A stretch of DNA of 64,000 nucleotides, taken from contig NC_011901.1 in the NCBI RefSeq assembly GCF_000021985.1, positions 3,048,501 to 3,112,500 of the forward strand. The letters run 5' to 3'. This document shows, piece by piece, positions 41,605 through 49,971 of the stretch. How positions within the stretch are numbered: the first letter of the stretch is position 1; the number at the start of each line of letters is the position of its first letter. This DNA comes from Thioalkalivibrio sulfidiphilus HL-EbGr7. Lineage in GTDB: Bacteria; Pseudomonadota; Gammaproteobacteria; Ectothiorhodospirales; Ectothiorhodospiraceae. The position numbers and the translations under genes are program-made. A model generated the notes under the pieces. That model searched no databases. It had not been told where the DNA came from and was given only the letters and a program-made list of their open reading frames with translations.

Positions 41605-43743
41605 TCATCGCAGGCCAGGCAGCCGGGGCAGGCGGTCGCGCAGCTGCTGTTCGATATCCTCGCGTCGTTCCTCGATACGCGGCGTCACCTGCTCCTCGAT
41701 ACGGCGCTCCGCCTCTTCCCGCACCCGGCCTTCCAGGATCGGCCTGAGATCCAGGCTGAAGGACGGATCGCTGAAGGAACCGCGGATGCGAATGGGCAGG
41801 TTCACGCCGCGCAGCTCATCCAGGCTGCGACCGCCCTGGCCTTCCAGGGTGGCCACCAGGGTGGTGTCCACCCGGTAGTCCAGCTGTTCCCGGGGCAGGT
41901 CCGCGGTGCCCTGGCCGCGCACCCTCAGCAGGGGCGAGGATGCCGCCAGATCGTTGTTGGTGACCACGCCGTTGGCGATGGTGAAGCTGCCGCGCAGCTC
42001 GGAGAAGTCGGTCTGGTTGGGTTCGTCGCTGCGCTCCACGGTTCGGCCCCGAAATCGGGCCTCGGCGTCGCGGATGATCTGGGCGATGTTGATGCCCTTG
42101 ACCGCGCCATTGGCAAACTCGAAACGCCCGTCCCCGTTCAGGGCGGAGACCATCTGCTTGACGCTGTTGCCCCGGGTGGTGATGCGCGCGTTGAGCTGGG
42201 TGGTGCCGGCCAGCTTGCCCTCGCCCTCGGTCAGGTCATCCAGCAGCGGGCCGATCTGCACCCCCTGGAGCCTGGGCTCGAAGCTGTAGCGGGGCGTGTC
42301 GCCACGCACGTCCAGGCTCATGAGCGCCTCCACGGAACCGTTGTAGAGGTTGGCGGTGAGCGGCTTGACCTCCACCAGGCCGTCCCGGGCGGTGAGGGTC
42401 AGGGAGATGCGCGCCAGGTTCAGGCGGTTGATGATCATCTCTCCGATGGTCAGCTGCGCATTGAGGTTCAGGTTGCGCAGCATCTCGACGGGCAGGTCGA
42501 TGGGATCATCGGGCCAGCCCTCCCGGGCCGGGGCATCCGGGCGGGGCGCAGCAGCCTCCTCGGCCGGCGGGGGCAGGTAGCGGTCCAGATTGATGCGGTC
42601 CACGTCCAGCTCGGCACGGATGGCCGGGCGCTCGAAGTTGCTCACCCGGGCGCTGCCGCGCAGGCGTGTGTCATCCAGCTGAATCAGCAACTGGGACAGG
42701 CTGGCTGCCTCGGCATTGGCCTCGAAGGCCAGGTCCACGGCGACCTTCTTGAGCACCTCGGGATCGGCGGTCTCGGGCGCGGCCTCGCCGAGCTGGGTGA
42801 GCAGTTCGCGGACGCTGAAGGTGTTGGAACGCAGCTCGCCGGTCGCCACGGGCTTCTCGCCGGTGAGGTTGTTCACCCGCACCAGGCCGACCAGCTGCAC
42901 CCCCAGGCTCTCCAGGGTCAGGCGTTCCAGGCTCGCCACGTCCTCGGCCAGGTTTACGGCCGCGTCCGCCTCGAGCTTCACCTCCATGGCCCGGGGCAGG
43001 GCCTCGCCCTCGGCCTGGAGCCTGGCCACCAGTCGGCGCAGGGCGTAGCGCTGGGCGTCCAGGTCCACGTTCACCAGGGCATTGAGATCCACCGAGGCGC
43101 GCAGGGCGGGATCCTCCTGGATCAGGGTCAGGGACAGCGAGAGGGGGGTCTCGACGCCCAGGCGGATGCGGCCCAGCTCAAGGTTCAGGGGGTCCACGCG
43201 CAGGGCGGTGCCCGCCTGGGCATCCCGCCAGGAGACCCGGGCGTCCAGGATCTCCACGCCGCCGATGTCCAGGTCCTTGAGGCCGGGGCCTTCGCCCGCA
43301 CCCTCGTGACGCTCACGGTCCTCGCGGCCGTCTGCTTCCGCCTCGGCCACCAGGTCGTCCCAGTTGCTGCGGCCCTGGGCGTCGCGCTCGAGGTTCAGGT
43401 TCAGACCCACCAGGCGAATGCGTTGCACCTGCAATTCCCGGCGCAGCAGGGGCATCAGGGCCACGGACAGTTCCACCTCGCCGATGCGCGCGAAGGGTTC
43501 GTCGGCGAAGCCCTCCGCGTTGGACAGCCAGGTCTCGCCCAGGGACAGCCCCAGCCAGGGGAACAGGGACAGACCGATCTCGCCCTCGATGACCAGATCC
43601 CGGCCAGTCTGCTCCTTGACCACCGCGCTGATGCGGTCCTTGTAGGCGTTGGGGTCGAAGGTGGCGATCAGGTAGACGGCCAGCACACCGGCCAGCACCA
43701 CCAGCAGGACCAGGGCGATCAGGACGCGCTTTAACCATTTCAT
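41605..43743 (-). CDS. asmA: AsmA family outer-membrane/lipid homeostasis protein
   Basis: 712 residues from MKWLKRVLIALVLLVVLAGV at 43743. One N-terminal transmembrane helix is followed by the AsmA/TAM-like beta-groove domain (FDPNAYKDRISAVVKEQTGR; SLFPWLGLSLGETWLSN) and the C-terminal AsmA_2 part (LLDDLTEGEGKLAGTTQLN; NGDGRFEFANGAVKGINIAQ). AsmA-like proteins are thought to carry phospholipids across the periplasm. Low-complexity DGREDRERHEGAGEG near residue 165 is an unusual charged insert. Confidence 0.92.
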   Translation of the reverse strand: MKWLKRVLIALVLLVVLAGVLAVYLIATFDPNAYKDRISAVVKEQTGRDLVIEGEIGLSLFPWLGLSLGETWLSNAEGFADEPFARIGEVELSVALMPLLRRELQVQRIRLVGLNLNLERDAQGRSNWDDLVAEAEADGREDRERHEGAGEGPGLKDLDIGGVEILDARVSWRDAQAGTALRVDPLNLELGRIRLGVETPLSLSLTLIQEDPALRASVDLNALVNVDLDAQRYALRRLVARLQAEGEALPRAMEVKLEADAAVNLAEDVASLERLTLESLGVQLVGLVRVNNLTGEKPVATGELRSNTFSVRELLTQLGEAAPETADPEVLKKVAVDLAFEANAEAASLSQLLIQLDDTRLRGSARVSNFERPAIRAELDVDRINLDRYLPPPAEEAAAPRPDAPAREGWPDDPIDLPVEMLRNLNLNAQLTIGEMIINRLNLARISLTLTARDGLVEVKPLTANLYNGSVEALMSLDVRGDTPRYSFEPRLQGVQIGPLLDDLTEGEGKLAGTTQLNARITTRGNSVKQMVSALNGDGRFEFANGAVKGINIAQIIRDAEARFRGRTVERSDEPNQTDFSELRGSFTIANGVVTNNDLAASSPLLRVRGQGTADLPREQLDYRVDTTLVATLEGQGGRSLDELRGVNLPIRIRGSFSDPSFSLDLRPILEGRVREEAERRIEEQVTPRIEERREDIEQQLRDRLPRLPGLR

Positions 43744-43895
43744 GGTCAGATGACTCCAGCGAACCAATGGATGAACGATTGTGCCATTCAGTGTAACGCG
43801 CGCTGAGACGGCTTGCAGAGACGACAACCTGTCATGAGCTCGCGCCTCGTGTATACAATGGCCTGACACCCAGCGCATCGACGAGACCCTGCCCC

Positions 43896-44348
43896 ATGGC
43901 CACCGGCAAAGCCAACCTGAGACGCAAGCCCCACATCCTGTTCGTCAGCCAGGCCACCTCGGCGCGTACGCCCATGGCGGCGGCCTACGGCGCCCAGATG
44001 CTCGGCGACCTGGTGGAGGTGCGTGCCGCGGGCATGGAGGTCACCGCCATCGACCCGCGCACCCGGGATGCACTCAAGCAGGAAGGCCTGAAGGCCGAGG
44101 GGCTGGACTCACGGCGCCTGGACGAGGATCTGCTGGAATGGGCTGACCTGGTGGTGACCCTGTGCGCCGATGCCCAGCGTATCCGCCTGCCGGAACGGGA
44201 CAGCTTCGTGCACAAGAACTGGCCCATCGACAGCCCCGCGCGCCAGGCCACCGGCAGCGAGGACAGCAAGCCTTACCTGCGCACCCGGGACGAGATCAAG
44301 CGCCGGGTCCATCAGCTGGCCACGTCCATCAAGCTGATGCACCGGTAA
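43896..44348 (+). CDS. Low-molecular-weight phosphatase/ArsC-fold protein lacking the catalytic Cys
   Basis: 150 residues. The P-loop CX5R(S/T) reads S18-QATSA-R24-T (FVSQATSARTPMA): the nucleophilic Cys is Ser (codon AGC) while Arg24 is kept. The acid region HKNWPIDSPARQATGSED is similar to ArsC-type proteins. It should lack normal tyrosine-phosphatase or arsenate-reductase catalysis and may be a phosphate-binding regulator. It lies alone, upstream of a repeat and the convergent moaC. Confidence 0.75.
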   Translation: MATGKANLRRKPHILFVSQATSARTPMAAAYGAQMLGDLVEVRAAGMEVTAIDPRTRDALKQEGLKAEGLDSRRLDEDLLEWADLVVTLCADAQRIRLPERDSFVHKNWPIDSPARQATGSEDSKPYLRTRDEIKRRVHQLATSIKLMHR

Positions 44349-44349
44349 A

Positions 44350-44510
44350 ACAGTGGCTAGTGGCAAGTCTCAAGTGGCAAGGAAGATCAAAAAGTTTAAC
44401 CCCCTCTCCCTCAGGGACAAATCCGCCGGGAGCGGATTTGAACAGCCGCCAGGCTGGCCCGAAGGGAGGGTGGTCTCCCTTGCCACTTGAGACTCGCCAC
44501 TAGCCACTGC
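44350..44510. repeat. Heptamer hairpin repeat with a second element in its loop
   Basis: Outer arms GTGGCTA, GTGGCAA, GTCTCAA, GTGGCAA and the inverse at the right. The loop (44397-44480) carries an unrelated sequence with its own hairpin AAATCCGCCGGGAGCGGATTT, which appears to be an inserted repeat. Confidence 0.85.
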
Positions 44511-44985
44511 CTTTCAAATCCCACGTACCCGACTTGCCGCCGGACTTGTGCACCAGGCGCACGCCGCCCATGGTCATGAACCGGTCCACCGCCTTGCACA
44601 TGTCGTAGACCGTCAGCAGGGCCACCTGCACGGCGGTCAGCGCCTCCATCTCCACGCCGGTCTGGCCGCGGGTCTCGGCGGTGACGCGACAGTGCACCGA
44701 GGGGGGCGAATCCGCCGTGGAGAGCTCCACCTCCACGTGGGTCAGGGAGATGGGGTGGCACAGGGGCACCAGCTCGGAGGTCTTCTTGGAGGCCATGATG
44801 CCGGCCACCCGGGCGATACCCAGCACGTCCCCCTTCTTGTGGGTCCCGGAACGGATCAGGGCCAGGGTCTCCGGCTCCATGGTGATGTGGCCCTCGGCGA
44901 CGGCCACCCGGTGGGTGACGGACTTGTCGCCCACGTCCACCATGTGGGCCTCGCCCTTGGCGTTGAAGTGGGTCAGCGTGCTCAT
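44500..44985 (-). CDS. moaC: Cyclic pyranopterin monophosphate synthase MoaC
   Basis: 161 residues, standard length. [58 protein letters not shown] and [11 protein letters not shown] hold the conserved active-site His, Lys and Asp. It completes cPMP formation in molybdenum-cofactor synthesis. It is divergent from moaD with a 54-bp gap that must hold both promoters. The last codons lie in the repeat end. Confidence 0.97.
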   Translation of the reverse strand: MSTLTHFNAKGEAHMVDVGDKSVTHRVAVAEGHITMEPETLALIRSGTHKKGDVLGIARVAGIMASKKTSELVPLCHPISLTHVEVELSTADSPPSVHCRVTAETRGQTGVEMEALTAVQVALLTVYDMCKAVDRFMTMGGVRLVHKSGGKSGTWDLKGSG

Positions 44986-45039
44986 AGCGGGTATACTTCC
45001 GGTTGGTTATTCAAGCTTTCGAGAGTGTAAGCCTAAACC

Positions 45040-45273
45040 ATGTCCATCACCGTGCGTTACTTTGCCAGCCTGCGCGAGCGCGTCGGCCGCGCCGAGGATC
45101 AACTGGAGACCGACGGCAACGACACCGCCGGTGGCGTCTGGGCCCGGGCCGTGCCCGAGCAAGCCATGCCCGACCGGGTGCTGATCGCCATCAACCAGGA
45201 ATACGCCGATGCGGACCACCCGGTGCGCGACGGCGACGAGGTGGCCTTCTTCCCACCGGTCACGGGCGGCTGA
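45040..45273 (+). CDS. moaD: Molybdopterin synthase small subunit MoaD
   Basis: 77 residues of beta-grasp fold ending in the required Gly-Gly (FFPPVTGG), which is thiocarboxylated to donate sulfur to cPMP. SITVRYFASLRERVG is the typical N-terminus. moaE starts right after its stop. Confidence 0.95.
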   Translation: MSITVRYFASLRERVGRAEDQLETDGNDTAGGVWARAVPEQAMPDRVLIAINQEYADADHPVRDGDEVAFFPPVTGG

Positions 45274-45274
45274 G

Positions 45275-45709
45275 ATGGGCGTCTCGCTGCACCCCGAACC
45301 CTTCGACCCCTGGGCCCGCCTGGCGGCCCACCAGGCCCAGCTGCCCGCCGGCAGCTTCGGCGCCACCGCCGTGTTCGTGGGCACCATGCGGGATTTCAAC
45401 GAGGGCGACGACGTGCGCGGCATGACCCTGGAGCACTATCCGGGCATGACCGAGAAACACCTGGAAGGCATCGTCGCCGAGGCCCGCAGCCGCTGGCCCC
45501 TGGACGACTGCCTGATCGCCCACCGGGTCGGCCCCATCGAGCCGGGCGAGCCCATCGTGCTCACCGCCGTCTGGTCCGCCCACCGCAAGGCCGCCTTCGA
45601 GGCCTGCCGTTACCTGATGGAAGAGCTCAAGCACCGCGCCCCGTTCTGGAAGCGCGAGACCCTCAAGGACGGGCAGGTGCGCTGGGTGGAGAAGAACACG
45701 GAAGGGTAA
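45275..45709 (+). CDS. moaE: Molybdopterin synthase catalytic subunit MoaE
   Basis: 144 residues. GATAVFVGTMRDFNEGDDV, MTLEHYPGMTEKHLEGI, HRVGPIEPGEPIVLTAVWSA-HRKAAFEA and KHRAPFWKRE (catalytic Lys) identify it. Start MGVSLHPEPFDPWA at 45275, 1 nt after the moaD stop. It forms the heterotetramer that converts cPMP to molybdopterin. Confidence 0.96.
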   Translation: MGVSLHPEPFDPWARLAAHQAQLPAGSFGATAVFVGTMRDFNEGDDVRGMTLEHYPGMTEKHLEGIVAEARSRWPLDDCLIAHRVGPIEPGEPIVLTAVWSAHRKAAFEACRYLMEELKHRAPFWKRETLKDGQVRWVEKNTEG

Positions 45710-45715
45710 CAATCA

Positions 45716-45957
45716 AGTGAGAAGTTGGAATTGGGAAGTGCGAAGTTAACCCGAATGTTTCATGAATTCGCGCGATGATCGCGCAGGATATTGGCCGCAC
45801 AGGGGATTTTCCGAGGGAGCGCCGTATCGGGCTATACGGCCGACTGAGGAAAATCCCCTGTGCGGACAAGAGACAAGCGAGGGCGTGCGCAATTCATGAA
45901 ACATTCGGGTTAAGGGTCTTTCAATTCCGACTTCCCAATTCACACTTCCGACTTCCC
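45716..45957. repeat. Heptamer hairpin repeat (GTGAGAA/GTGCGAA) interrupted by another element
   Basis: Left arm GTGAGAAGTTGGAATTGGGA and GTGCGAAG; right arm CAATTCCGACTTCCCAATTC and ACACTTCCGACTTCC. The loop is occupied by the 168-bp element at 45746-45913. Confidence 0.85.
45746..45913. mobile_element. 168-bp MITE-like palindromic element nested in a repeat
   Basis: Ends TTAACCCGAATGTTTCATGA-ATT and the exact inverse. An inner perfect hairpin, CCGCACAGGGGATTTTCC with its inverse, surrounds GCCGTATCGGGCTATACGGC. It has no coding capacity. TTAA at both ends could be the target site. Confidence 0.85.
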
Positions 45958-47340
45958 TCATTGCAGTATCAGAAAGAACGCCCCTTCGTCCCGCCGGATG
46001 TTCAGCAGCAAGCGCTGGCCATTGCTGCCCGCGGCGCGGCGCATCTCCTCCAGGTTGCTCACCGGCTGACGGTTCACCGACAGGATCACGTCCCCCTCCC
46101 GAATCCCCGCGCGCGCGGCGGGACTGCCGCTTTGCACGCCGGTCACCAGGACCCCCTGCACGCGGCCGTGCAGGGGCGAGGCCTCGGTGATCTCGCTGAA
46201 ACTCGCACCCTCCAGGCGACGGTTGAACTGGGCGCCCTCGGTGGTGGCGGCGCGGATCTCCGCCACCACGGCGGTGAGGGTGCGGCGGCGGTTGTCGCGC
46301 ACCACGTCCAGCTGCACCTCGCTGCCCACCCGCAGCAGGCCGATGGCGTTGCGCAGTTCCGTGGCATTGCGCACCCGGCGCTCGTTGACCCGCAGCACCA
46401 CGTCGCCCTCCTTGAGCCCGGCACGCTCGGCGGCGGAGCCGGGCTCCACCTGGGCGATCACCGCGCCCTGGGTCTGGGAGATGCCGAAGGCCTGGGCCAG
46501 CTCCGGGGTCAGATCCTGCACCGTCACCCCCAGGCGGCCGCGGCGCACCTCGCCATGCGCCACCAGGTGGTCCTTGACCTGCAGGGCCATGTTCACGGGA
46601 ATGGCGAAGCCGATGCCGATGTTGCCGCCGCCCCCGGAGAGGATGGCGGTGTTGATGCCCACCAGCTCGCCGCGCAGGTTCACCAGGGCGCCGCCGGAGT
46701 TGCCCGGGTTGATGGAGGCATCGGTCTGGATGAAATCCTCGTAGGACTCGATGCCGAGCCCGCTGCGCCCCAGGGCGCTCACGATCCCGGAGGTCACCGT
46801 CTGGCCCAGGCCGAAGGGGTTGCCGATGGCGACCACGAAATCCCCCACCCGCAGGGCGTCGGAATCGGCCACCTTCACCGCGGTGAGGTTGTCACCCTGC
46901 ACCCTGAGCACCGCCAGGTCCGTGGCCGGGTCGGTGCCCACCACCTCGGCGTCCAGACGCCGGCCGTCGTGCAGGGTGACCACGATCTCGTCGGCCCGCT
47001 GGATGACGTGGAAGTTGGTGATGATGTAGCCCTGCTCAGCGTCCAGGATCACGCCGGAGCCGAGCCCCTGGGTCTGGCGCTCACGGGGCTGCTGGGGCAG
47101 GTCGAAGAAGCGCCGGAAGAAGGGGTCCTCCATGAGCGGATTGCGTTCCACCACCCGCCCGCGGGTGGCGATGTTCACCACCGCGGGGATGGTGCGATCC
47201 AGCATGGGGGCGAGCGAGGGCAGTGGCTCGCCATCCACCTCCACGGGCAGGGTGGCCGAGGCCATGGGCGCCATGGCCAGCAGCAGGAGGCAGAGGAAAA
47301 CGGTCAGAGTATTGCGAAGCTTGGAATGCACGGGATGCAT
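45958..47340 (-). CDS. degQ: DegQ/HtrA-type periplasmic serine protease
   Basis: 460 residues: signal peptide (LTVFLCLLLLAMAPMASA), trypsin-like domain with H111 (YIITNFHVI), D141 (ATDLAVLRV) and S215 (INPGNSGGALV), then two PDZ domains (GRLGVTVQDLTPELAQAFGI; SPAARAGIREGDVILSVNRQ). It handles misfolded envelope proteins. A short LA loop (GLGSG close to the active site) favours DegQ/DegS-like over DegP. It stands alone between repeats. Confidence 0.93.
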   Translation of the reverse strand: MHPVHSKLRNTLTVFLCLLLLAMAPMASATLPVEVDGEPLPSLAPMLDRTIPAVVNIATRGRVVERNPLMEDPFFRRFFDLPQQPRERQTQGLGSGVILDAEQGYIITNFHVIQRADEIVVTLHDGRRLDAEVVGTDPATDLAVLRVQGDNLTAVKVADSDALRVGDFVVAIGNPFGLGQTVTSGIVSALGRSGLGIESYEDFIQTDASINPGNSGGALVNLRGELVGINTAILSGGGGNIGIGFAIPVNMALQVKDHLVAHGEVRRGRLGVTVQDLTPELAQAFGISQTQGAVIAQVEPGSAAERAGLKEGDVVLRVNERRVRNATELRNAIGLLRVGSEVQLDVVRDNRRRTLTAVVAEIRAATTEGAQFNRRLEGASFSEITEASPLHGRVQGVLVTGVQSGSPAARAGIREGDVILSVNRQPVSNLEEMRRAAGSNGQRLLLNIRRDEGAFFLILQ

Positions 47341-47413
47341 GGGACCTCACCAGTCGATGACTCGCGGTTGATACCACCGAATGCCCCTGTGACTGCCGCG
47401 CGGCGGAGGAAGT

Positions 47414-47788
47414 TCACCGCTCGCTTTCGTTCTGCAACTCGCTGCGCTCCCGGCGGGTCTGTTCCATCTCCTTGGAGAGGAAATAGCTCAGGGCGATACG
47501 GATGGCGACGATGGCCGCCAGGATGCCCACGTTCTCCCAGGAGGGCGCCAGGGTGGACTTGATGATGTCGGCGGCGACGAAGAAATCCAGCCCCAGCAGC
47601 AGATGCGCGCCGAGGCGCTCGCGGATGAAATCGGTCTGCAGCAGCAGGTGGGCGTGGCCGCCCTGGCCGTCGAAGCGCAGGCGCAGGAAGCGCCAGGCCG
47701 CCTCCACCACTCCCACCAGCACGATCAGCACGCCGATCCCGGAGACCGTGTAGAGCAGCACCCACAACAGCGTATGAAAGATCTCCAT
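47414..47788 (-). CDS. DUF1622 family membrane protein
   Basis: 124 residues from MEIFHTLLWVLLYTVSGIGV at 47788; longer frames start in unlikely sequence. Three transmembrane helices and the motif ERLGAHLLLGLDFFVAADII are the DUF1622 signature. Function unknown. The C-terminal tail is charged and cytoplasmic. Confidence 0.85.
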   Translation of the reverse strand: MEIFHTLLWVLLYTVSGIGVLIVLVGVVEAAWRFLRLRFDGQGGHAHLLLQTDFIRERLGAHLLLGLDFFVAADIIKSTLAPSWENVGILAAIVAIRIALSYFLSKEMEQTRRERSELQNESER

Positions 47789-47851
47789 GTCACTCCCCTG
47801 AACCGCCCGCCACTCGTCATGCCGAAGCGATAAACCGGCTGACATCATCCC

Positions 47852-47959
47852 ATGGCCCCCATGACACATGCCAACCCGCAGCGCCTGCGGGTGGCGGAGC
47901 AACTGCTGGGCCTGTACCGGGAACTGGAAAAACGCATGGGGCAGTTCAAGACAGAGTAA
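47852..47959 (+). CDS. Possible small protein
   Basis: A 35-residue frame starting ATG 47852 (or 47861): helical and charged (RLRVAEQLLGLYRELEKRMG). It starts about 60 nt from the divergent DUF1622 gene and ends where a repeat begins. Coding status is unproven; no strong ribosome site is seen. Confidence 0.3.
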   Translation: MAPMTHANPQRLRVAEQLLGLYRELEKRMGQFKTE

Positions 47960-48027
47960 TTCAAAATTCAAGATTCAAAATTCAAAGGTGATTCGCGTCC
48001 AGGTTCCCTTTGAATTTTGAATCCCGA
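47958..48027. repeat. Heptamer hairpin repeat (ATTCAAA family)
   Basis: ATTCAAA, ATTCAAG, ATTCAAA, ATTCAAA on the left; CCTTTGAATTTTGAAT on the right; loop of about 20 nt. Convergent genes flank it. Confidence 0.88.
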
Positions 48028-48034
48028 TATGCCC

Positions 48035-48976
48035 TCACCCCAGGTGCGCCCTGGGGTCGAAGGGCATCTCCTTCTGCATGCGCTCGTAGAACTTGCGCGC
48101 CGCTTCGCTGCCGGCCGGCGGCGTGTGGATCTGCAGGGTCACGTACTGGTCACCGGGCGGCTTGCCCGCCAGGCCCTTGCCCTTCAGACGCAGGCGCCGG
48201 CCCGACTGGGAACCCGGCGGGATCTTCAGCTCCACGCGACCGCCCAGGGTGGGCACGTTGACCGTGGCGCCCAGGGCCGCCTCCCAGGGGGTCACCGGCA
48301 GGTCCAGGTGCAGGTCGCGGCCCTCCACCCGGAACCAGGGATGGGGTCGGATGGCCACCTCCAGGAACAGGTCCCCCGAGGGACCGCCTCCGGCGCCGGG
48401 ACCGCCCTGCCCCGCCAGGCGGATGCGCTGGCCCTCGGTCACGCCGGCCGGGATCTTCACCTGGAGCTTGCGGCCATTGCCCAGCTGAACCGGCATGGAG
48501 CCCCCATGGGCGGCCTGCTCCAGGGTGATCTCGATGCGCGCGGTCTGGTCCGCGCCCCGGGCCTGGAAACCACCCCCGGGACGACGTCCGCCGGCGCGGC
48601 GCGCACCCCCGCCGAACAGGGACTCGAAGAAATCGGAAAAGCCGGCCTCGCCACCGCCGAACCCTGGTCCGGCCCGACCGGCACCGGGTCCCGCACCGCG
48701 GAAACCACCGGAGAAGATGTCCTCCCAGCCCGGCGGCGGACGGAAGTCCTGACCCGACTTCCAGTTGGCGCCCAGGTCGTCGTAGGCGCGGCGCTTGTCC
48801 GCGTCGCCCAGCACCTCGTAGGCCTCGTTGATCTCCTTGAAGCGCTCCTCGGCGTTGGGTTCCTTGCTCACGTCCGGGTGGTACTTGCGCGCCAGCTTGC
48901 GATAGGTCTTCTTGATCTCGTCCTGGCTCGCGGTCCGGGAGACACCCAGCAGCTTGTAATAGTCTTTGTATTCCAT
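48035..48976 (-). CDS. cbpA: DnaJ-class co-chaperone (CbpA type)
   Basis: 313 residues: J domain ([37 protein letters not shown] with the HPD motif), a Gly/Phe-rich linker (about 95-140) and the C-terminal substrate-binding domains ([38 protein letters not shown]). It lacks the cysteine-rich zinc domain, so it is CbpA-like rather than DnaJ. It lies 110 nt downstream of hsp20 and is probably under the same heat-shock promoter. Confidence 0.92.
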   Translation of the reverse strand: MEYKDYYKLLGVSRTASQDEIKKTYRKLARKYHPDVSKEPNAEERFKEINEAYEVLGDADKRRAYDDLGANWKSGQDFRPPPGWEDIFSGGFRGAGPGAGRAGPGFGGGEAGFSDFFESLFGGGARRAGGRRPGGGFQARGADQTARIEITLEQAAHGGSMPVQLGNGRKLQVKIPAGVTEGQRIRLAGQGGPGAGGGPSGDLFLEVAIRPHPWFRVEGRDLHLDLPVTPWEAALGATVNVPTLGGRVELKIPPGSQSGRRLRLKGKGLAGKPPGDQYVTLQIHTPPAGSEAARKFYERMQKEMPFDPRAHLG

Positions 48977-49086
48977 GATCCGTCTACGATAGCGCAAACG
49001 ACTGCGCCGCGTGGGAACGCGGCGCAATCATGAACACGAACTCCGCCCCGGCGCGAACACCGGGACGGGAACCGACTCGGGCGGGA

Positions 49087-49518
49087 TCAGCCCTCCACGG
49101 AAATGCGCCGGGGCTGCACGGTTTCCTGCTTGGGAATACGCACCTCCAGCACGCCGTTGACGCTCTTGGCGCTGATCTTCTCCGCATCCGCCGTATCCGG
49201 CAGGGTGAAGCGGCGGTAGAAGCTGCCGCGCACCCGCTCCACGCGCTTGTAGTTCTCGCGCTCTTCCTTGGTCTCGGACCGACGCTCGCCGCGGATGGTG
49301 AGCACGCCGTTCTCCATGTGCACCTCGATGTCCTTGGGGTCCACGCCGGGGATGTCCGCGTGGATCACGTAGGCGTCCTTGTCCTCGCGGATGTCCACCG
49401 CCGGGGTCCAGTCGCTGGTGGCGGCGGACTCGCCCGCCTCGGCGCCCGGGTACAGGCGATCCAGTTCGCGGGTCAGCTGGTTGAGCAGACTCCAGGGTTC
49501 GTAACGCATCATTGCCAT
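49087..49518 (-). CDS. Hsp20/alpha-crystallin small heat-shock protein
   Basis: 143 residues. Alpha-crystallin domain: WTPAVDIREDKDAYVIHADI, VLTIRGERRSE, YRRFTLPDTADAEKISAKSV, NGVLEVRIPK, and a C-terminal anchor-like QPRRISVEG. It binds unfolding proteins. A good GGAGGT ribosome site precedes ATG and a sigma32-like promoter lies 75-103 nt upstream. Confidence 0.95.
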   Translation of the reverse strand: MAMMRYEPWSLLNQLTRELDRLYPGAEAGESAATSDWTPAVDIREDKDAYVIHADIPGVDPKDIEVHMENGVLTIRGERRSETKEERENYKRVERVRGSFYRRFTLPDTADAEKISAKSVNGVLEVRIPKQETVQPRRISVEG

Positions 49519-49592
49519 GGTATGACCTCCTATGCGTCCGGGCCGCCACGGCGGCGCCGGGGTTGTTCATCAGTGGTTCGCTGTTGCTCTCG

Positions 49593-49621
49593 ATGATGGG
49601 GTCGGTCGAGAAGATTTCAAG
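49593..49621 (-). promoter_or_regulatory. Sigma32 heat-shock promoter of hsp20-cbpA
   Basis: On the minus strand CTTGAAA, 13 nt, CCCCATCAT. This is a perfect -35 and a near-perfect -10 for RpoH (CTTGAAA-N11-16-CCCCATNT), 75 nt from the hsp20 start. Confidence 0.85.
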
Positions 49622-49749
49622 CGCGTGGCACGCCTGAAAATAGGACTGCGGGGACAGGCCGTCCTTGATCCAGATCAGTCTTTATAGACCAGCGCTGGAG
49701 AGGCGGGGGGGGATGATGCGAGGGGACGGCGAACAGCGGCCGGCCAGGG

Positions 49750-49968
49750 CTAGAGTCGCTCCAGGCGCAGGAGCTTGTGGTTCTCGTCGGTGACCAGGCA
49801 GAAACTGCCGCTGATGCCCGTGGGCGTCACGTGGCCGCGCAGCGCCGAGGCTGGGAAGCGCACGCCGCGGCCATCGCGGTCCACGACGCGCACCGCCGTC
49901 GCTGCGCCCTGGTAGTAGCGCAGGTATTCCTCACGGCTGATGTGCAGGTCGAAGTAGTAACAGGGCAC
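49750..49968 (-). CDS. DUF2835 family protein
   Basis: 72 residues (YYFDLHISREEYLRYYQGAA; FPASALRGHVTPTGISGSFC) matching the small DUF2835 family. Function unknown. It is 3 nt downstream of yicC, so cotranscribed. Confidence 0.85.
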   Translation of the reverse strand: MPCYYFDLHISREEYLRYYQGAATAVRVVDRDGRGVRFPASALRGHVTPTGISGSFCLVTDENHKLLRLERL

Positions 49969-49971
49969 GGC

